NCBI GenBank assembly: GCA_000277545.1
Contig: AKXM01000046.1
Location: forward strand, 1-64,000
Source: Enterobacter sp. Ag1
GTDB lineage: Bacteria > Pseudomonadota > Gammaproteobacteria > Enterobacterales > Enterobacteriaceae
Direction of reading: 5' to 3'
DNA: 64,000 nucleotides
This document shows, one piece after another, positions 27,563 through 38,313 of the stretch. Position 1 is the stretch's first letter; each line of letters opens with the position of its first letter. The notes under the pieces are model-generated. The model was not told the origin of the DNA. It ran no database searches and saw only the letters and a list, made by a program, of their open reading frames with translations. Both the position numbers and the translations under genes were made by a program.

Positions 27563-29131
27563 ATGCTCGACACAACAATGAAAACCCAGCTCAAAGCCTA
27601 TCTTGAGAGACTAACGAAACCTGTTGAGTTGATTGCCACGCTGGACGACGGCGCGAAATCATCTGAAGTAAAAGAACTGCTGGCAGACATCGCTGAGTTA
27701 TCCGACAAAGTTTCTTTCAGCATTAATAACGACCTGCCGGTGCGCAAACCGTCATTTTTAATCACTAACCCAGGCTCAAGCCAGGGCCCGCGCTTTGCCG
27801 GCTCTCCGCTGGGTCACGAATTCACTTCCCTGGTGCTGGCTTTGCTCCAGGTCGGCGGTCACCCGTCCAAAGAATCTCAGGATCTGCTGGCGCAAATCCG
27901 TGAGATCGACGGCGACTTCCACTTTGAAACCTATTATTCCCTCTCCTGCCACAACTGCCCGGACGTTGTGCAGGCGCTGAACCTGATGAGCGTGCTGAAT
28001 CCGCGCATCACCCATACTGCTATCGACGGCGGCGTTTACCAGAATGAAATTCAGGCACGCAATGTGATGGGCGTGCCTGCCGTGTTCCTGAACGGCAAAG
28101 AATTTGGTCAGGGCCGCATGACGCTGGCTGAAATCGTGGGCAAAATTGATACCGGCGCAGAAAAACGCGCGGCGGAAGCGCTGAACCAGCGTGAGGCTTA
28201 TGACGTGCTGATCGTCGGCAGCGGCCCTGCGGGCGCGGCGGCGGCGGTCTATGCGGCGCGTAAAGGCATCCGTACCGGCCTGATGGGCGAACGCTTCGGC
28301 GGCCAGGTGCTGGATACCGTGGATATCGAAAACTACATTTCCGTGCCGAAAACCGAAGGCCAGAAGCTGGCGGGCGCGCTGAAAGCCCACGTGGACGACT
28401 ATGACGTGGACGTGATCGACACGCAAAGCGCCAGCAAGCTTATCCCGGCGAAAACCGAAGGCGGCCTGCACCAGATCCAAACGGCATCAGGCGCCACGCT
28501 GAAAGCACGCAGCATTATCGTGGCGACCGGCGCAAAATGGCGCAACATGAACGTGCCGGGTGAAGATCAGTACCGCACCAAAGGCGTGACTTACTGCCCG
28601 CACTGCGACGGCCCGTTGTTCAAAGGCAAGCGCGTGGCGGTCATCGGCGGCGGGAACTCCGGCGTGGAAGCGGCCATTGACCTGGCGGGTATCGTTGAGC
28701 ACGTCACCCTGCTGGAATTTGCCCCGGAAATGAAGGCCGATCAGGTTCTGCAGAACAAAGTACGCAGCCTGAAAAACGTCGACATCGTGCTGAACGCCCA
28801 GACGCTGGAAGTGAAAGGCGACGGCAGCAAAGTGACCGGCCTGCAGTATAAAGACCGCGTGACCGAAAGCGTACATGACGTTGCCCTGGCCGGCATCTTC
28901 GTCCAGATCGGCCTGCTGCCGAACACCACCTGGCTGGAAGGCAGCGTGGAGCGCAACCGCATGGGTGAAATTATCATCGACGCGAAATGCGAAACCACCG
29001 TCAAAGGAGTATTCGCTGCAGGCGACTGCACCACCGTGCCTTACAAACAGATCATCATCGCCACCGGCGAAGGCGCGAAAGCCTCCCTGAGCGCGTTTGA
29101 TTACCTGATTCGCACCTCAGCCCCGGAATAA
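27563..29131 (+). CDS. ahpF: AhpF, alkyl hydroperoxide reductase flavoprotein
   Basis: AhpF transfers electrons from NADH to AhpC. The 522-residue protein has an N-terminal double-thioredoxin domain with redox motif CHNC near residues 129-132, an FAD-binding motif [11 protein letters not shown] near 217, an NADH-binding motif [11 protein letters not shown] near 358, and the thioredoxin-reductase-type CPHC near 345-348. The first codons [11 protein letters not shown] match E. coli. GGGAG precedes the ATG. Confidence 0.98.
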   Translation: MLDTTMKTQLKAYLERLTKPVELIATLDDGAKSSEVKELLADIAELSDKVSFSINNDLPVRKPSFLITNPGSSQGPRFAGSPLGHEFTSLVLALLQVGGHPSKESQDLLAQIREIDGDFHFETYYSLSCHNCPDVVQALNLMSVLNPRITHTAIDGGVYQNEIQARNVMGVPAVFLNGKEFGQGRMTLAEIVGKIDTGAEKRAAEALNQREAYDVLIVGSGPAGAAAAVYAARKGIRTGLMGERFGGQVLDTVDIENYISVPKTEGQKLAGALKAHVDDYDVDVIDTQSASKLIPAKTEGGLHQIQTASGATLKARSIIVATGAKWRNMNVPGEDQYRTKGVTYCPHCDGPLFKGKRVAVIGGGNSGVEAAIDLAGIVEHVTLLEFAPEMKADQVLQNKVRSLKNVDIVLNAQTLEVKGDGSKVTGLQYKDRVTESVHDVALAGIFVQIGLLPNTTWLEGSVERNRMGEIIIDAKCETTVKGVFAAGDCTTVPYKQIIIATGEGAKASLSAFDYLIRTSAPE

Positions 29132-29170
29132 AGCACCTGCCAATAAGGCCGCGCCACAGCGGCCAGCCAT

Positions 29171-29201
29171 AAAAAAAGCGGCCTGTCATAGGCCGCTTTT
29201 T
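29171..29201. terminator. Bidirectional terminator between ahpF and cysS
   Basis: AAAAAGCGGCCT and its complement form a strong stem around a short loop with T runs on both strands, between two convergent genes. Confidence 0.9.
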
Positions 29202-29214
29202 CACGTTCTAAATC

Positions 29215-30600
29215 TTACTTACGACGCCAGGTCGTGCCACCCGCGCCGTCTTCCAGCACAATGCCCATCTCGTTCAGGCGGTCACGCGCCTGGTCCGCCA
29301 GCGCCCAGTCTTTCGACTGACGCGCATCGTTACGCTGCTTGATCAGCGCTTCGATTTCCGCCACTTCGCCGTCGTCCGCCTGCGCGCCGCCCTGCAGGAA
29401 CTGCTCCGGATCCTGCTCCAGCAGGCCCAGAATTGCGGAGAGCTTACGCAGCGCCGCCGCCAGTCCGTTTGCCGCCGCAAGATCTTCCGCTTTAAGACGG
29501 TTCACTTCGCGGGCCATATCGAACAGCACGGAGTAGGCTTCCGGGGTGTTGAAGTCATCGTCCATCGCTTCGCGGAAGCGGGCTTCGAACGCTTCGCCCC
29601 CGGCTGGCGCCACGCTACTGTCGGTCCCACGCAGCGAGGTGTACAGACGCTCCAGCGCCGAGCGAGCCTGTTTCAGGTTCTCTTCACTGTAGTTGAGCTG
29701 GCTGCGATAGTGGCCGGACATCAGGAAGTAACGCACGGTTTCCGCGTCGTAATACTTCAGCACGTCACGCACGGTAAAGAAGTTACCCAGGGATTTAGAC
29801 ATCTTCTCGCGGTCAACCATCACCATCCCGGAGTGCATCCAGGTGTTGACGTACTCGCCGTCGTGGGCACAGGTAGACTGCGCGATTTCGTTCTCGTGGT
29901 GCGGGAACATCAGATCGGAGCCGCCGCCGTGAATGTCAAAGTGGTTGCCCAGCTCTTTGCAGTTCATGGCGGAACATTCGATATGCCAGCCCGGGCGGCC
30001 TTCGCCCCACGGAGACGTCCACGCAGGCTCGCCTGGCTTGGACATTTTCCACAGCACGAAGTCCATTGGGTTACGCTTAACGTCAACCACGTCCACGCGT
30101 GCACCCGCCTGAAGCTGATCCAGATCCTGGCGAGACAGCAGGCCATAATTCGGGTCGGTCAGCACCGAGAACATCACATCGCCGTTTTCCGCCACATAGG
30201 CGTGATCGCGGGCCAGCAGCTGTTCAACAATTTCGATGATTTCCGGAATGTGTTTGGTCGCACGCGGCTCGCTGTTCGGGCGTGAAATGTTCAGCGCGTC
30301 GAAATCTTTGTGCATTTCGACGACCATGCGGTCGACCAGCGCCACAAAGTCTTCGCCATTTTCATGGGCGCGCTTAATGATTTTATCGTCGATGTCGGTG
30401 ATGTTACGCACGTAGTTCAGCTCATAGCCGAGGGAACGCAGGTAGCGCGCCACCACGTCGAACGCAACAAAAGTACGGCCATGGCCGATGTGACAGAGAT
30501 CGTAAACGGTGATACCACACACGTACATGCCTACCTTTCCGGCATGAATAGGTTTGAATTCCTCTTTTTGGCGAGTCAGTGTATTAAATATTTTTAACAT
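29215..30600 (-). CDS. cysS: CysS, cysteinyl-tRNA synthetase
   Basis: CysS charges tRNA(Cys) with cysteine. The 461 residues match the E. coli length. Class I signatures are HIGHGRTF near residues 37-44 and KMSKSLGN near 266-273. The zinc-binding cysteine C28 is in YVCGITVYD, and further ligands lie in [11 protein letters not shown] and [14 protein letters not shown]. It is convergent with ahpF and divergent from ppiB, the latter as in E. coli. Confidence 0.98.
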   Translation of the reverse strand: MLKIFNTLTRQKEEFKPIHAGKVGMYVCGITVYDLCHIGHGRTFVAFDVVARYLRSLGYELNYVRNITDIDDKIIKRAHENGEDFVALVDRMVVEMHKDFDALNISRPNSEPRATKHIPEIIEIVEQLLARDHAYVAENGDVMFSVLTDPNYGLLSRQDLDQLQAGARVDVVDVKRNPMDFVLWKMSKPGEPAWTSPWGEGRPGWHIECSAMNCKELGNHFDIHGGGSDLMFPHHENEIAQSTCAHDGEYVNTWMHSGMVMVDREKMSKSLGNFFTVRDVLKYYDAETVRYFLMSGHYRSQLNYSEENLKQARSALERLYTSLRGTDSSVAPAGGEAFEARFREAMDDDFNTPEAYSVLFDMAREVNRLKAEDLAAANGLAAALRKLSAILGLLEQDPEQFLQGGAQADDGEVAEIEALIKQRNDARQSKDWALADQARDRLNEMGIVLEDGAGGTTWRRK

Positions 30601-30775
30601 CAGGGGATTCCATGTAAGCGTGTGGAAGAATACTCCCGGTTATCTTACCCGATTATTTTCCCCGACGGCAGTCTGCTTTGCATTACTGACTATGATGTAG
30701 CGTTATGCTATAACAGCGTGCTGGTACGACGGCACCGTTTGCCGCCGTACTCTCTGACACTCATAGGATGCAAGC

Positions 30776-31270
30776 ATGGTTACTTTTCACACTAATCACG
30801 GCGACATCGTCATCAAAACTTTTGATGATAAAGCGCCTGTTACCGTTAAAAACTTCCTGGACTACTGCCGCGAAGGCTTCTACAACAACACCATTTTCCA
30901 CCGTGTGATCAACGGCTTTATGATCCAGGGCGGCGGTTTCGAACCGGGTATGAAGCAGAAAGCGACCAAAGACACCATTCAGAACGAAGCGAATAACGGC
31001 CTGAAAAACACCCGTGGTACGCTGGCAATGGCTCGTACCCAGGCTCCGCACTCTGCTACCGCACAGTTCTTCATCAACGTGGCCGACAACGACTTCCTGA
31101 ACTTCAGCGGCGAAAGCCTGCAGGGTTGGGGCTACTGCGTGTTCGCAGAAGTGGTTGAAGGGATGGACGTGGTTGAGAAAATCAAAGCCGTTTCCACCGG
31201 CCGCAGCGGTATGCACCAGGATGTACCGAAAGAAGACGTTATTATCGAAAGCGTGACCGTCAGCGAATAA
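30776..31270 (+). CDS. ppiB: PpiB, cytoplasmic peptidyl-prolyl isomerase B
   Basis: PpiB is a cyclophilin that speeds proline isomerisation during folding in the cytoplasm. The 164-residue protein lacks a signal peptide and carries the cyclophilin core [17 protein letters not shown] and [13 protein letters not shown]. Its stop codon overlaps the lpxH start (TAATG), so lpxH is probably translated by coupling. Confidence 0.98.
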   Translation: MVTFHTNHGDIVIKTFDDKAPVTVKNFLDYCREGFYNNTIFHRVINGFMIQGGGFEPGMKQKATKDTIQNEANNGLKNTRGTLAMARTQAPHSATAQFFINVADNDFLNFSGESLQGWGYCVFAEVVEGMDVVEKIKAVSTGRSGMHQDVPKEDVIIESVTVSE

Positions 31271-31992
31271 TGTCGACGCTGTTTATTGCAGATTTACACC
31301 TCTGCCCAGAAGAACCGGCGATCACCGCCGGTTTTCTGCGTTTCTTATCCGGTGAAGCCCGCCAGGCGGATGCGCTCTATATTCTTGGCGATCTGTTCGA
31401 AGCCTGGATTGGCGACGACGCGCCGGAGCCGCTCTACCAGCAAATCGCCGCGGCTATTAAAGCGGTGGTTGATACCGGCATTCCCTGCTATTTCATTCAC
31501 GGCAACCGGGACTTTTTACTCGGCAAGCGCTACGCCAAAGCCAGCGGCATGACTCTGCTGCCGGAAGAAAAGCTCCTCGATGTTTATGGCCGAAAAATCC
31601 TGATCATGCACGGCGACACGCTGTGTACCGACGACGAAGGCTATCAGGCATTTCGCCGCAAGGTTCATCAGCCGTGGCTGCAGAAGCTCTATCTCGCCCT
31701 GCCGCTGTTTATTCGCCAGCGTATCGCCGACCGGATGCGCGCCGACAGCCAGGCGGCGAATAATATGAAGTCGCTGGAGATCATGGATGTGAACCCGCAG
31801 GCGGTGGTCGACACTCTTACCCGCCACAATGTCCAATGGCTGATTCACGGGCACACTCATCGCCCGGCGATTCACGAACTTGAGGCTAACGGGCAACCCG
31901 CTTTCCGCTGCGTGTTAGGCGCGTGGCATAAAGAAGGGTCGATGATCAAAGTCACGCCGGAAAACGTCGAGCTGATTCATTTTCCTTTCTGA
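31270..31992 (+). CDS. lpxH: LpxH, UDP-2,3-diacylglucosamine pyrophosphatase
   Basis: LpxH cleaves UDP-2,3-diacylglucosamine to lipid X and UMP in lipid A synthesis at the inner-membrane surface. The 240-residue calcineurin-like phosphoesterase has the two-metal motifs DLHLC near residues 8-12, [11 protein letters not shown] near 40-50, HGNRDF near 78-83, MHGD near 113 and HGHTH near 195. It overlaps the ppiB stop by one base. Confidence 0.98.
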   Translation: MSTLFIADLHLCPEEPAITAGFLRFLSGEARQADALYILGDLFEAWIGDDAPEPLYQQIAAAIKAVVDTGIPCYFIHGNRDFLLGKRYAKASGMTLLPEEKLLDVYGRKILIMHGDTLCTDDEGYQAFRRKVHQPWLQKLYLALPLFIRQRIADRMRADSQAANNMKSLEIMDVNPQAVVDTLTRHNVQWLIHGHTHRPAIHELEANGQPAFRCVLGAWHKEGSMIKVTPENVELIHFPF

Positions 31993-32026
31993 CCTAAAAG
32001 CCCGCTTTTTTGCCGATTCGTTAACC

Positions 32027-32042
32027 ACGCAACCGTTTTCCT
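32027..32042 (+). promoter_or_regulatory. PurR operator of purEK
   Basis: ACGCAACCGTTTTCCT fits the PurR consensus at nearly every fixed position and equals the well-known E. coli purEK operator. It lies 90 bases before purE, in the 140-base lpxH-purE gap. Confidence 0.88.
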
Positions 32043-32132
32043 TGCCCGAAGTTCGTGCTATTCTCTGAGCCCTTCTGATACGGGCGCCCGTCGCCCGATG
32101 ATGTCTGCACACCCACAGGAGTTTTGAGACGC

Positions 32133-32642
32133 ATGTCTTCTGAGCACACCCCGGCGCGTATCGCCATTGTTATGGGTTCCAAAAGTGACTGGGCCACCAT
32201 GCAGTTCGCCGCTGAAATCCTTACCGCCCTGAATGTCCCTCACCATGTCGAAGTCGTCTCCGCCCACCGCACGCCGGATAAGCTTTTCAGCTTTGCCGAG
32301 CAGGCCGAAACTAATGGCTACCAGGTTATCATCGCCGGAGCCGGTGGCGCAGCGCACCTGCCGGGTATGCTGGCCGCGAAAACCCTGGTCCCGGTGCTGG
32401 GTGTGCCGGTTCAAAGCGCTGCTCTGAGCGGCGTGGACAGCCTTTATTCTATCGTCCAGATGCCGCGCGGCATTCCTGTCGGCACGCTGGCCATCGGTAA
32501 AGCCGGAGCCGCCAACGCCGCCCTGCTGGCCGCGCAGATCCTGGCCCTGCATGACGCAGACCTGAGCCAGCGCCTGGCGACCTGGCGTCAAACCCAGACC
32601 GACGAAGTGCTGGATAATCCTGATCCACGGAGTGAAGCATGA
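32133..32642 (+). CDS. purE: PurE, N5-CAIR mutase
   Basis: PurE converts N5-carboxyaminoimidazole ribonucleotide to CAIR in purine synthesis. From the ATG at 32133 the product is 169 residues, the E. coli length; three extra upstream codons are not conserved. The substrate-binding motifs [19 protein letters not shown] and [11 protein letters not shown] are intact. It overlaps purK by ATGA. Confidence 0.97.
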   Translation: MSSEHTPARIAIVMGSKSDWATMQFAAEILTALNVPHHVEVVSAHRTPDKLFSFAEQAETNGYQVIIAGAGGAAHLPGMLAAKTLVPVLGVPVQSAALSGVDSLYSIVQMPRGIPVGTLAIGKAGAANAALLAAQILALHDADLSQRLATWRQTQTDEVLDNPDPRSEA

Positions 32643-33709
32643 AGCGCGTTTGTGTCTTAGGTAACGGCCAGCTGGGGCGCATGCTCCGCCAGGCCGGTGA
32701 GCCGCTGGGCATCGCCGTTTACCCTGTCGGGCTGGACGCCGAGCCGGAAGCCGTACCGTTCGCCCAGAGCGTGATCACCGCCGAGATTGAGCGCTGGCCT
32801 GAAACCGCGCTCACCCGCGAACTGGCGCGCCATAACGCCTTCGTTAACCGCGATATCTTCCCGATCATCGCCGACCGCCTGACGCAAAAACAGCTGTTCG
32901 ATAAGCTCGGCCTGGCCACCGCGCCGTGGCAGTTGCTCTCCGGCAGCCATGAATGGCAGGACGTGTTCAGCCAGCTGGGCTCTCTGGCTATCGTGAAGCG
33001 CCGCGTGGGCGGCTACGATGGCCGCGGCCAGTGGCGCTTACGTGCCGATGAAACCGACCAGCTGCCGGAAGAGTGCTACGGCGAATGCATCGTCGAGCAG
33101 GGCATTAACTTCTCCGGCGAAGTTTCTCTGGTAGGCGCGCGCGGCCACGACGGCAGCACGGTGTTCTACCCGCTGACCCACAACCTGCACCAGGACGGCA
33201 TTCTGCGCACCAGCGTTGCCTTCCCGCAGGCCAACGCCGAACAGCAGCGTCAGGCCGAAACCATGCTCACCGCCATCATGCACGAGCTGGGCTACGTCGG
33301 CGTGATGGCGATGGAGTGCTTCGTCACGCCAGCCGGCCTGCTGATCAACGAGCTGGCCCCGCGCGTGCACAACAGCGGGCACTGGACGCAAAACGGCGCG
33401 TCTATCAGCCAGTTCGAGCTGCACCTGCGCGCCATCGTGGATTTGCCGCTGCCGCAGCCTGTCGTTAATGCCCCGTCGGTGATGGTGAATCTGATCGGCA
33501 CCGACCTGAATTATGCCTGGCTGAAACTGCCGCTGGTGCACCTGCACTGGTACGACAAAGACGTTCGTCCGGGCCGTAAAGTCGGGCACCTCAACCTGAA
33601 CGACAGCGACACCGGCCGCCTGAGCGCCTCGCTGGAAGCCCTGGTTCCCCTGCTCCCGGCCGAATACGCCAGCGGCATTGCCTGGGCGCAGAGCAAGCTG
33701 GTGAAGTAA
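32639..33709 (+). CDS. purK: PurK, N5-CAIR synthetase
   Basis: PurK makes N5-CAIR from AIR, bicarbonate and ATP, supplying PurE. The 356-residue ATP-grasp enzyme starts with the N-terminal fold [13 protein letters not shown], has the glycine-rich ATP loop [13 protein letters not shown] near residue 120 and the metal-binding segment [14 protein letters not shown] near 238. It is translationally coupled to purE. Confidence 0.98.
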   Translation: MKRVCVLGNGQLGRMLRQAGEPLGIAVYPVGLDAEPEAVPFAQSVITAEIERWPETALTRELARHNAFVNRDIFPIIADRLTQKQLFDKLGLATAPWQLLSGSHEWQDVFSQLGSLAIVKRRVGGYDGRGQWRLRADETDQLPEECYGECIVEQGINFSGEVSLVGARGHDGSTVFYPLTHNLHQDGILRTSVAFPQANAEQQRQAETMLTAIMHELGYVGVMAMECFVTPAGLLINELAPRVHNSGHWTQNGASISQFELHLRAIVDLPLPQPVVNAPSVMVNLIGTDLNYAWLKLPLVHLHWYDKDVRPGRKVGHLNLNDSDTGRLSASLEALVPLLPAEYASGIAWAQSKLVK

Positions 33710-33720
33710 AACCGCACCTC

Positions 33721-33754
33721 GTCTGACCCTCTGTTTGACTTTAGAGGGTCAGAC
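33721..33754. terminator. Perfect 12-bp hairpin after purK
   Basis: GTCTGACCCTCT and its exact complement flank a 10-base loop, starting 11 bases after the purK stop. No T run follows, so it may act as an RNA-stabilising or Rho-aided end rather than a standard terminator. Confidence 0.55.
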
Positions 33755-33835
33755 CATTTCCCCCCTTCCCCTTTCCTTTGCCTGACCAGAAGCGCACAAT
33801 CCCCCCGTTTCGCCGCTTCAGACTAAGGTTATGCC

Positions 33836-34933
33836 ATGGAAAAACGCCCCAACACGCAGGACTACGATCGCCTGCTGCTCAACGACATCCCGCTGATTGA
33901 CGTTCGCGCCCCGGTAGAGTTCGCTCAGGGTTCAATGCCCGCCGCCCATAACTTACCGCTGATGCTGGACGATGAACGCGCTCAGGTCGGAACGTGCTAT
34001 AAGCAGCAGGGCCAACAGGCCGCCGTCGAACTGGGGCACCGGCTGGTCAGCGGCGAGCGAAAAGCCAGCCGAATCGAACGCTGGCTGGAAAGCTGCCGCC
34101 AGCAGCCGGAAGGCTATTTATGCTGTGCCAGAGGCGGAATGCGTAGCCACATCGTGCAGCAGTGGCTGCGGGAAAACGGCCTCGAGTACCCGCTGGTCAC
34201 CGGCGGTTACAAAGCCCTGCGCCAGCATGCCATGCAGGTAATCGACACCCGTTCTCAGTCGCCGATGATTATCGTCAGCGGCAACACAGGCTGCGGCAAA
34301 ACCATCCTGATCCGCTCCCTGCCAAGGGGCGTTGACCTCGAAGGGCTGGCGCACCATCGCGGCTCGTCGTTTGGCCGCACGATTGTCGCCCAGCCTTCTC
34401 AGGCCAGCTTCGAAAACAATCTCGCCGTCACTCTGCTCAAAATCAGCCCGACCGAATTGAAAACACTGGTTGTAGAGGATGAAGGCCGGATGATTGGCTC
34501 CCGCCATATCCCCGAAGCCTTCAGGGAACAGATGCTGCGCTCGCCGATTGTGGCCATCGAGGATCCGTTCGAGCTGCGGCTGGAGCGCCTCAAAAACGAA
34601 TACTTCCGGCAGATGAGCGAGGCGTTTTTATCCGTCAGCGAGGAAGAAACCGCGTGGCGCGATTACGCCGAGTATCTGCACCACGGTCTGTTTGCCATCC
34701 GCCGCCGCCTGGGCATGGAACGCTTTCAGCAGTTCACCACCAGGCTGGACGAAGCCTTGTTAACCCAGAGGAAAACCGGCTCCTGCGAAGGCCATCTGGC
34801 CTGGCTGTCGCCGCTGCTGAAAGAGTATTACGACCCGATGTATCGCTATCAGCTCAGCCAGAAGGCCGACCAGATCGTCTTCCGGGGGGATTACCAGCAG
34901 GTCGAAGCCTGGCTGCGCAGCGTCAACGAGTAG
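33836..34933 (+). CDS. selU: SelU (YbbB), tRNA 2-selenouridine synthase
   Basis: SelU replaces sulfur with selenium in 5-methylaminomethyl-2-thiouridine of some tRNAs using selenophosphate. The 365-residue protein has an N-terminal rhodanese domain with active-site cysteine near residue 97 in CCARGGMRS and a P-loop GNTGCGKT near residue 149. It ends 11 bases inside the convergent MFS gene. Confidence 0.96.
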   Translation: MEKRPNTQDYDRLLLNDIPLIDVRAPVEFAQGSMPAAHNLPLMLDDERAQVGTCYKQQGQQAAVELGHRLVSGERKASRIERWLESCRQQPEGYLCCARGGMRSHIVQQWLRENGLEYPLVTGGYKALRQHAMQVIDTRSQSPMIIVSGNTGCGKTILIRSLPRGVDLEGLAHHRGSSFGRTIVAQPSQASFENNLAVTLLKISPTELKTLVVEDEGRMIGSRHIPEAFREQMLRSPIVAIEDPFELRLERLKNEYFRQMSEAFLSVSEEETAWRDYAEYLHHGLFAIRRRLGMERFQQFTTRLDEALLTQRKTGSCEGHLAWLSPLLKEYYDPMYRYQLSQKADQIVFRGDYQQVEAWLRSVNE

Positions 34934-36131
34934 CCGATTTTTCCCCGGCTGCGAGCGTCAGCCCTAGTCCGGTCACCGCCAGCCCAACCAGCGGAATGCC
35001 CACTGCCCACGGCAACGTAAACGCCAGCGCGAACAATGCCGTGCCGGTCGCTGGCCCCACAGATCCCTGCAGATCGCTCACCACCGAAAGTGCCGCCATA
35101 TAGGTCGCGCGTAACCGCACCGGGGCTAACTTGTTCACCGCCGTCGGGATCAGCGGGCCGGTCATCATCTGCGACAGAGAATAAAGGCAGACCGCCATCA
35201 CCAGCGTGACGACGTGTGGATGTGCCAATAGCAAAACAAAGGCAGCGATCAGCGCCAAACCCGCACTGAGCGTGATAAACAATGCAGAGCGTCGGGCAAA
35301 CAGCTTCGTTAAGGCCAGCTGGCCGACCGTATTAATCCCCGCCCCGAACGCGAACAAATAGCCGATACTGGCGGCGCTCATCCCCATCTGATTGCTGGCG
35401 TACAGCGGCATGACGGCCTCCACCCAGCTCCCGGCCACGCCCAGCAGTAGCACCCAAATCAGCACCCCGGCCAGGCGGCGATCCCGGAACGCGGGCAGCA
35501 GCGCGCTCAGCCCCTCTTCATCATCGGCCTCATCGTCCACTCCAGCGGCCAGCGGACGCGTTTCCGCCAGAGAGATCGCCAGCAACAGGCCGCCGGCCAC
35601 CATCACCGAACCTCCGGCCAGGAAAACGTAGCCCAGCCCCTCTTGCACCAGCACCGTGCCCAGCAGCGGCCCGGCAATCGCGCCCGCGCCGGAACACACG
35701 CGCATGATGCTGAACTGGCGGCGGTGCTCCGAGGCTGGCGTGGCGTCCGCCACCACGGTGTAAATGGTCGGGTGCAGCACCGATTCAAACAGGCCAATAA
35801 CGATCAGCACAGCGGCGGCGGCAAAAACGCCGTGCGTAAAGAACAGCGCGATAAAGCCCACCCCAACGCCGGTCGCCGAAATAATCAACACGGGCCTTCT
35901 GCCCACGCGATCGGCAATCCCGCCGATAAACGGCGCGGCCAGCAGCTCGCCCCCGGCATAGCAGCCGAACAGCAGGCCAATAAACTCCACCGGGATAGCG
36001 GCAGACTGCTGCGCCCACAGCGGGAAAAAAGGCACAATCGCGCCGTCGACCAGGCCAACGATGAAATAGAGGATAAAACCCAGAACGTGGGGCTTGCGGT
36101 ACGAAACAACGGGGGATGCGAATAGTGCCAT
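34923..36131 (-). CDS. MFS drug-type transporter
   Basis: A 402-residue major facilitator protein with about 12 membrane helices. The ATG at 36131 follows GGGTAAT; the upstream TTG is weaker. The loop 2-3 motif [13 protein letters not shown] is the drug:H+ antiporter motif A, and the sixth-to-seventh helix linker is acidic (DDEADDEEG). It resembles the TetA/MdtG-type exporters, but no substrate can be assigned. Its 3' end overlaps selU by 11 bases on the opposite strand. Confidence 0.85.
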   Translation of the reverse strand: MALFASPVVSYRKPHVLGFILYFIVGLVDGAIVPFFPLWAQQSAAIPVEFIGLLFGCYAGGELLAAPFIGGIADRVGRRPVLIISATGVGVGFIALFFTHGVFAAAAVLIVIGLFESVLHPTIYTVVADATPASEHRRQFSIMRVCSGAGAIAGPLLGTVLVQEGLGYVFLAGGSVMVAGGLLLAISLAETRPLAAGVDDEADDEEGLSALLPAFRDRRLAGVLIWVLLLGVAGSWVEAVMPLYASNQMGMSAASIGYLFAFGAGINTVGQLALTKLFARRSALFITLSAGLALIAAFVLLLAHPHVVTLVMAVCLYSLSQMMTGPLIPTAVNKLAPVRLRATYMAALSVVSDLQGSVGPATGTALFALAFTLPWAVGIPLVGLAVTGLGLTLAAGEKSATR

Positions 36132-36419
36132 GATATTACCCAAGTACAATTACCCCGAATGCCGGGGAGAATATGTACGTTGGATAACGTTAACGTTTAC
36201 GACTTGCGAGAAGCTGGAGCGATACTAGCCAATCGCCGGGAAAAGGGCAACTGTGAGATTTGGGGCAACCTGGATACAAATTTTCAAAGATACGCCGCCC
36301 CCTATGCCACCAAGTTCTCTGAACCGCAAACTATCACCCACACATCAAAACATCTGCGTGGGCTCGGAATAAACATGAAATCTAACTTCAGCTAAAGGTT
36401 ACCAAAATCCAAATGAGCT
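36132..36419. other. Intergenic region before the AT-rich pair
   Basis: No supported gene. A 78-codon frame (36159-36395, plus strand) starts inside the likely promoter of the MFS gene and has no recognisable content. The base composition falls toward AT here, marking the edge of the AT-rich island (36.2-37.5 kb). Confidence 0.5.
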
Positions 36420-36707
36420 TTATTTGGCAAAGAAAAAAAGGAAAGCCAATACTGTCATGATCGCCGCTGCCCATTTCCATTTCTTCGATTGCTCAAAGTA
36501 AAAAAATAGCATCTGAGATAGAGATATAATGAGTAATATTACCCCTGAAAAAACGGCATTATTATTGCTGCCATTACCTAATGCCCCCCTGGAAAATGCC
36601 GAATCCATATCATATATGACATCATATTTATCAACCATAGATAAATACATCGCAACCATACACAATAGATAAAACAGAACAAGTACAACCCTAATAAACA
36701 CTCTCAT
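36420..36707 (-). CDS. Small three-helix membrane protein, putative immunity protein
   Basis: A 95-residue protein with three predicted membrane helices (about residues 5-24, 51-69, 77-93) and a polar loop of about 25 residues between the first two, rich in aspartate and asparagine and probably periplasmic. I do not recognise a family. It directly follows, on the same strand, a gene with lytic-transglycosylase motifs, as immunity genes follow their effectors. The DNA is AT-rich compared with its neighbours. Function as immunity is inference only. Confidence 0.6.
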   Translation of the reverse strand: MRVFIRVVLVLFYLLCMVAMYLSMVDKYDVIYDMDSAFSRGALGNGSNNNAVFSGVILLIISLSQMLFFYFEQSKKWKWAAAIMTVLAFLFFFAK

Positions 36708-36769
36708 TCTGCCCCCTACTTCAAAACCAGTCTGTTAAAGTGCGGCCAATGCTTGACAATAAAATCACC

Positions 36770-37441
36770 CTATCGCGTATCTTTTTTTATATTTTCCAGA
36801 CTCGGACTCGTACCACGGTTATATCTCGCCCCAATAATTTTCACATCATTCATACTAAGCCGCGAGGGTAACCTGTCATAGTCGGCAAGTTGGCGTAAAT
36901 GCATAGCAGCAAGATTGATATTATAGGTGTCTTTTTCAAGGCACTGAGACAGGGAGCGAAGCTCTGATGTGCTCATTGTGTCAGCATCCAGCCCCATAGT
37001 TTGAGCGGCAGTACGCAACTGCATACTGACAAATCCAAACGAGGTTTTAGCCGGAGGGGAGGTTATTGTGAAATAACGGTCGGTATACGCAGGCCCGCTC
37101 CAGTCTATGGCTCGAACCTCAAAAGCAAAACGATCTATGATATTTGGGTCACCGCCTACCTCTATCCAGCAAACACCCGCGAGCAATTCTGGCGGAAGTT
37201 TATAGCGAAACGCTGCAGCTCTGATAAGAGTACGATTTTTTTTGACCCATGCATCTTTAAAATCTCGGACATAAGATCTGCCGCCGCCGAATTTTTCGGG
37301 AAGTATTTTCCAGCGAAAGACATCAAGAAAAGTCCATGATGGTGATTTCGTCATCCCTCTACATTGTTGGAAATTACGCATATCCATATAAAAATCTCCA
37401 TTATTCGGGGGCGCTTCTTTTCTGGCCTTGATTGGCCTCAT
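36770..37441 (-). CDS. Lytic-transglycosylase-like protein, putative antibacterial effector
   Basis: From the ATG at 37441 the product is 223 residues; GGAGGG lies 12 bases upstream, and a TTG 24 codons earlier is the alternative. It has the motif series of goose-lysozyme/SLT transglycosylases: catalytic-type glutamate E94 in CWIEVGGDP, SFGFVSMQL near 134-142, NINLAAMHLRQL near 174-185, and ARYNRG near 205-210. There is no signal peptide, so a substrate of the periplasm would need a secretion system. The genes vgrG, PAAR and rhs are absent from the window. The DNA is AT-rich. Confidence 0.65.
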   Translation of the reverse strand: MRPIKARKEAPPNNGDFYMDMRNFQQCRGMTKSPSWTFLDVFRWKILPEKFGGGRSYVRDFKDAWVKKNRTLIRAAAFRYKLPPELLAGVCWIEVGGDPNIIDRFAFEVRAIDWSGPAYTDRYFTITSPPAKTSFGFVSMQLRTAAQTMGLDADTMSTSELRSLSQCLEKDTYNINLAAMHLRQLADYDRLPSRLSMNDVKIIGARYNRGTSPSLENIKKDTR

Positions 37442-37621
37442 CTCTTGCTCATCCCTCCGATCATACGGGATGGCTGCACAGTAACCCAGATGAAAAATCA
37501 GACAGATTGGCAAACTTCGAGGCGACTCGCAGGAATGATGAAACGCTATAGAAAATTACAGCCTGGGACTTATCAGGAGAAAGCCGCCGGGAAATGAGCC
37601 TCGCCAGCAGCTAAAATTATG

Positions 37622-37645
37622 CTGGCCGAACGAACGTCCGGCCAG
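37622..37645 (-). terminator. Hairpin after the metI-like gene
   Basis: CTGGCCG and its complement enclose 10 bases just after the stop of the metI-like gene, followed on the minus strand by a weak T-rich stretch. Probably the end of the ABC operon. Confidence 0.45.
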
Positions 37646-37653
37646 AAAGAAGG

Positions 37654-38313
37654 TTAATGCCTGTCGCGCTTGTCTGCCCGTTTGGCGAGATAGTCGCCAA
37701 ACATTTGCACGATCTGCACCAGCACGATCAGCGCCACGACCGTGACCACCATGACCTGGGTTTCGTAGCGGTAATAGCCGAAGCGGATCGCGAGGTCGCC
37801 CACGCCACCGCCGCCGACAATCCCCGCCATCGCCGAGTAACCGATCAGGCTGACCAGGGTTATCGTTAACCCACGCAGCAAACCGGCGCTGGCTTCCGGC
37901 AGCAGCACGGTGCAGATGATGCGCATCGGGCTGGCGCCAAAGGCCTCCGCCGCTTCAATAATGCCTTTGTCCACTTCCCGCAGCGCGCCGTCCACCAGGC
38001 GGGCATAAAACGCAATCGCCGCCACCGACAACGGCACGGACGCCGCAATCGGCCCGATGGTGTTACCGAGCAGGAACTGCGTCAGCGGCAACAACAGCAC
38101 CAGCAGAATGACGAACGGCACCGAGCGCACGATGTTCACCAGCACCGAGCTGATGATGTTCAGCGCGCGGTTCTGCCAGAAAAGATTGCGGTCGGTCACG
38201 AAGATCAAAAAGCCCAGCGGCAGGCCGCCGATGATCGCCAGCAGCGTGGAAATGCCCAGCATCTGGAAGGTTTCGCCAAAGGCAATCGTCAGGTCCGCGA
38301 CTAAATCATCCAT
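37654..38313 (-). CDS. MetI-type ABC transporter permease (SfbC-like)
   Basis: A 219-residue inner-membrane permease of the methionine-uptake (MUT) family with five to six helices and the ABC-interaction motif EAAEAFGASPMRII near residue 120. It closely resembles MetI. The likely substrate is methionine or a related compound. Similar operons in this chromosomal area of Salmonella are named sfbABC and were linked to iron, so the substrate is open. It overlaps the metN-like gene by 8 bases. Confidence 0.88.
   Translation of the reverse strand: MDDLVADLTIAFGETFQMLGISTLLAIIGGLPLGFLIFVTDRNLFWQNRALNIISSVLVNIVRSVPFVILLVLLLPLTQFLLGNTIGPIAASVPLSVAAIAFYARLVDGALREVDKGIIEAAEAFGASPMRIICTVLLPEASAGLLRGLTITLVSLIGYSAMAGIVGGGGVGDLAIRFGYYRYETQVMVVTVVALIVLVQIVQMFGDYLAKRADKRDRH

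Noticed and set aside
36159-36395. 78-codon frame before the AT-rich pair
   Set aside because: No domain, starts in the likely promoter of the MFS gene, no clear ribosome-binding site.
37364-37597. 77-codon plus-strand frame over the effector start
   Set aside because: Overlaps the 5' part of the effector gene on the other strand and shows no known content, though its basic C-terminal part lies in otherwise empty DNA.
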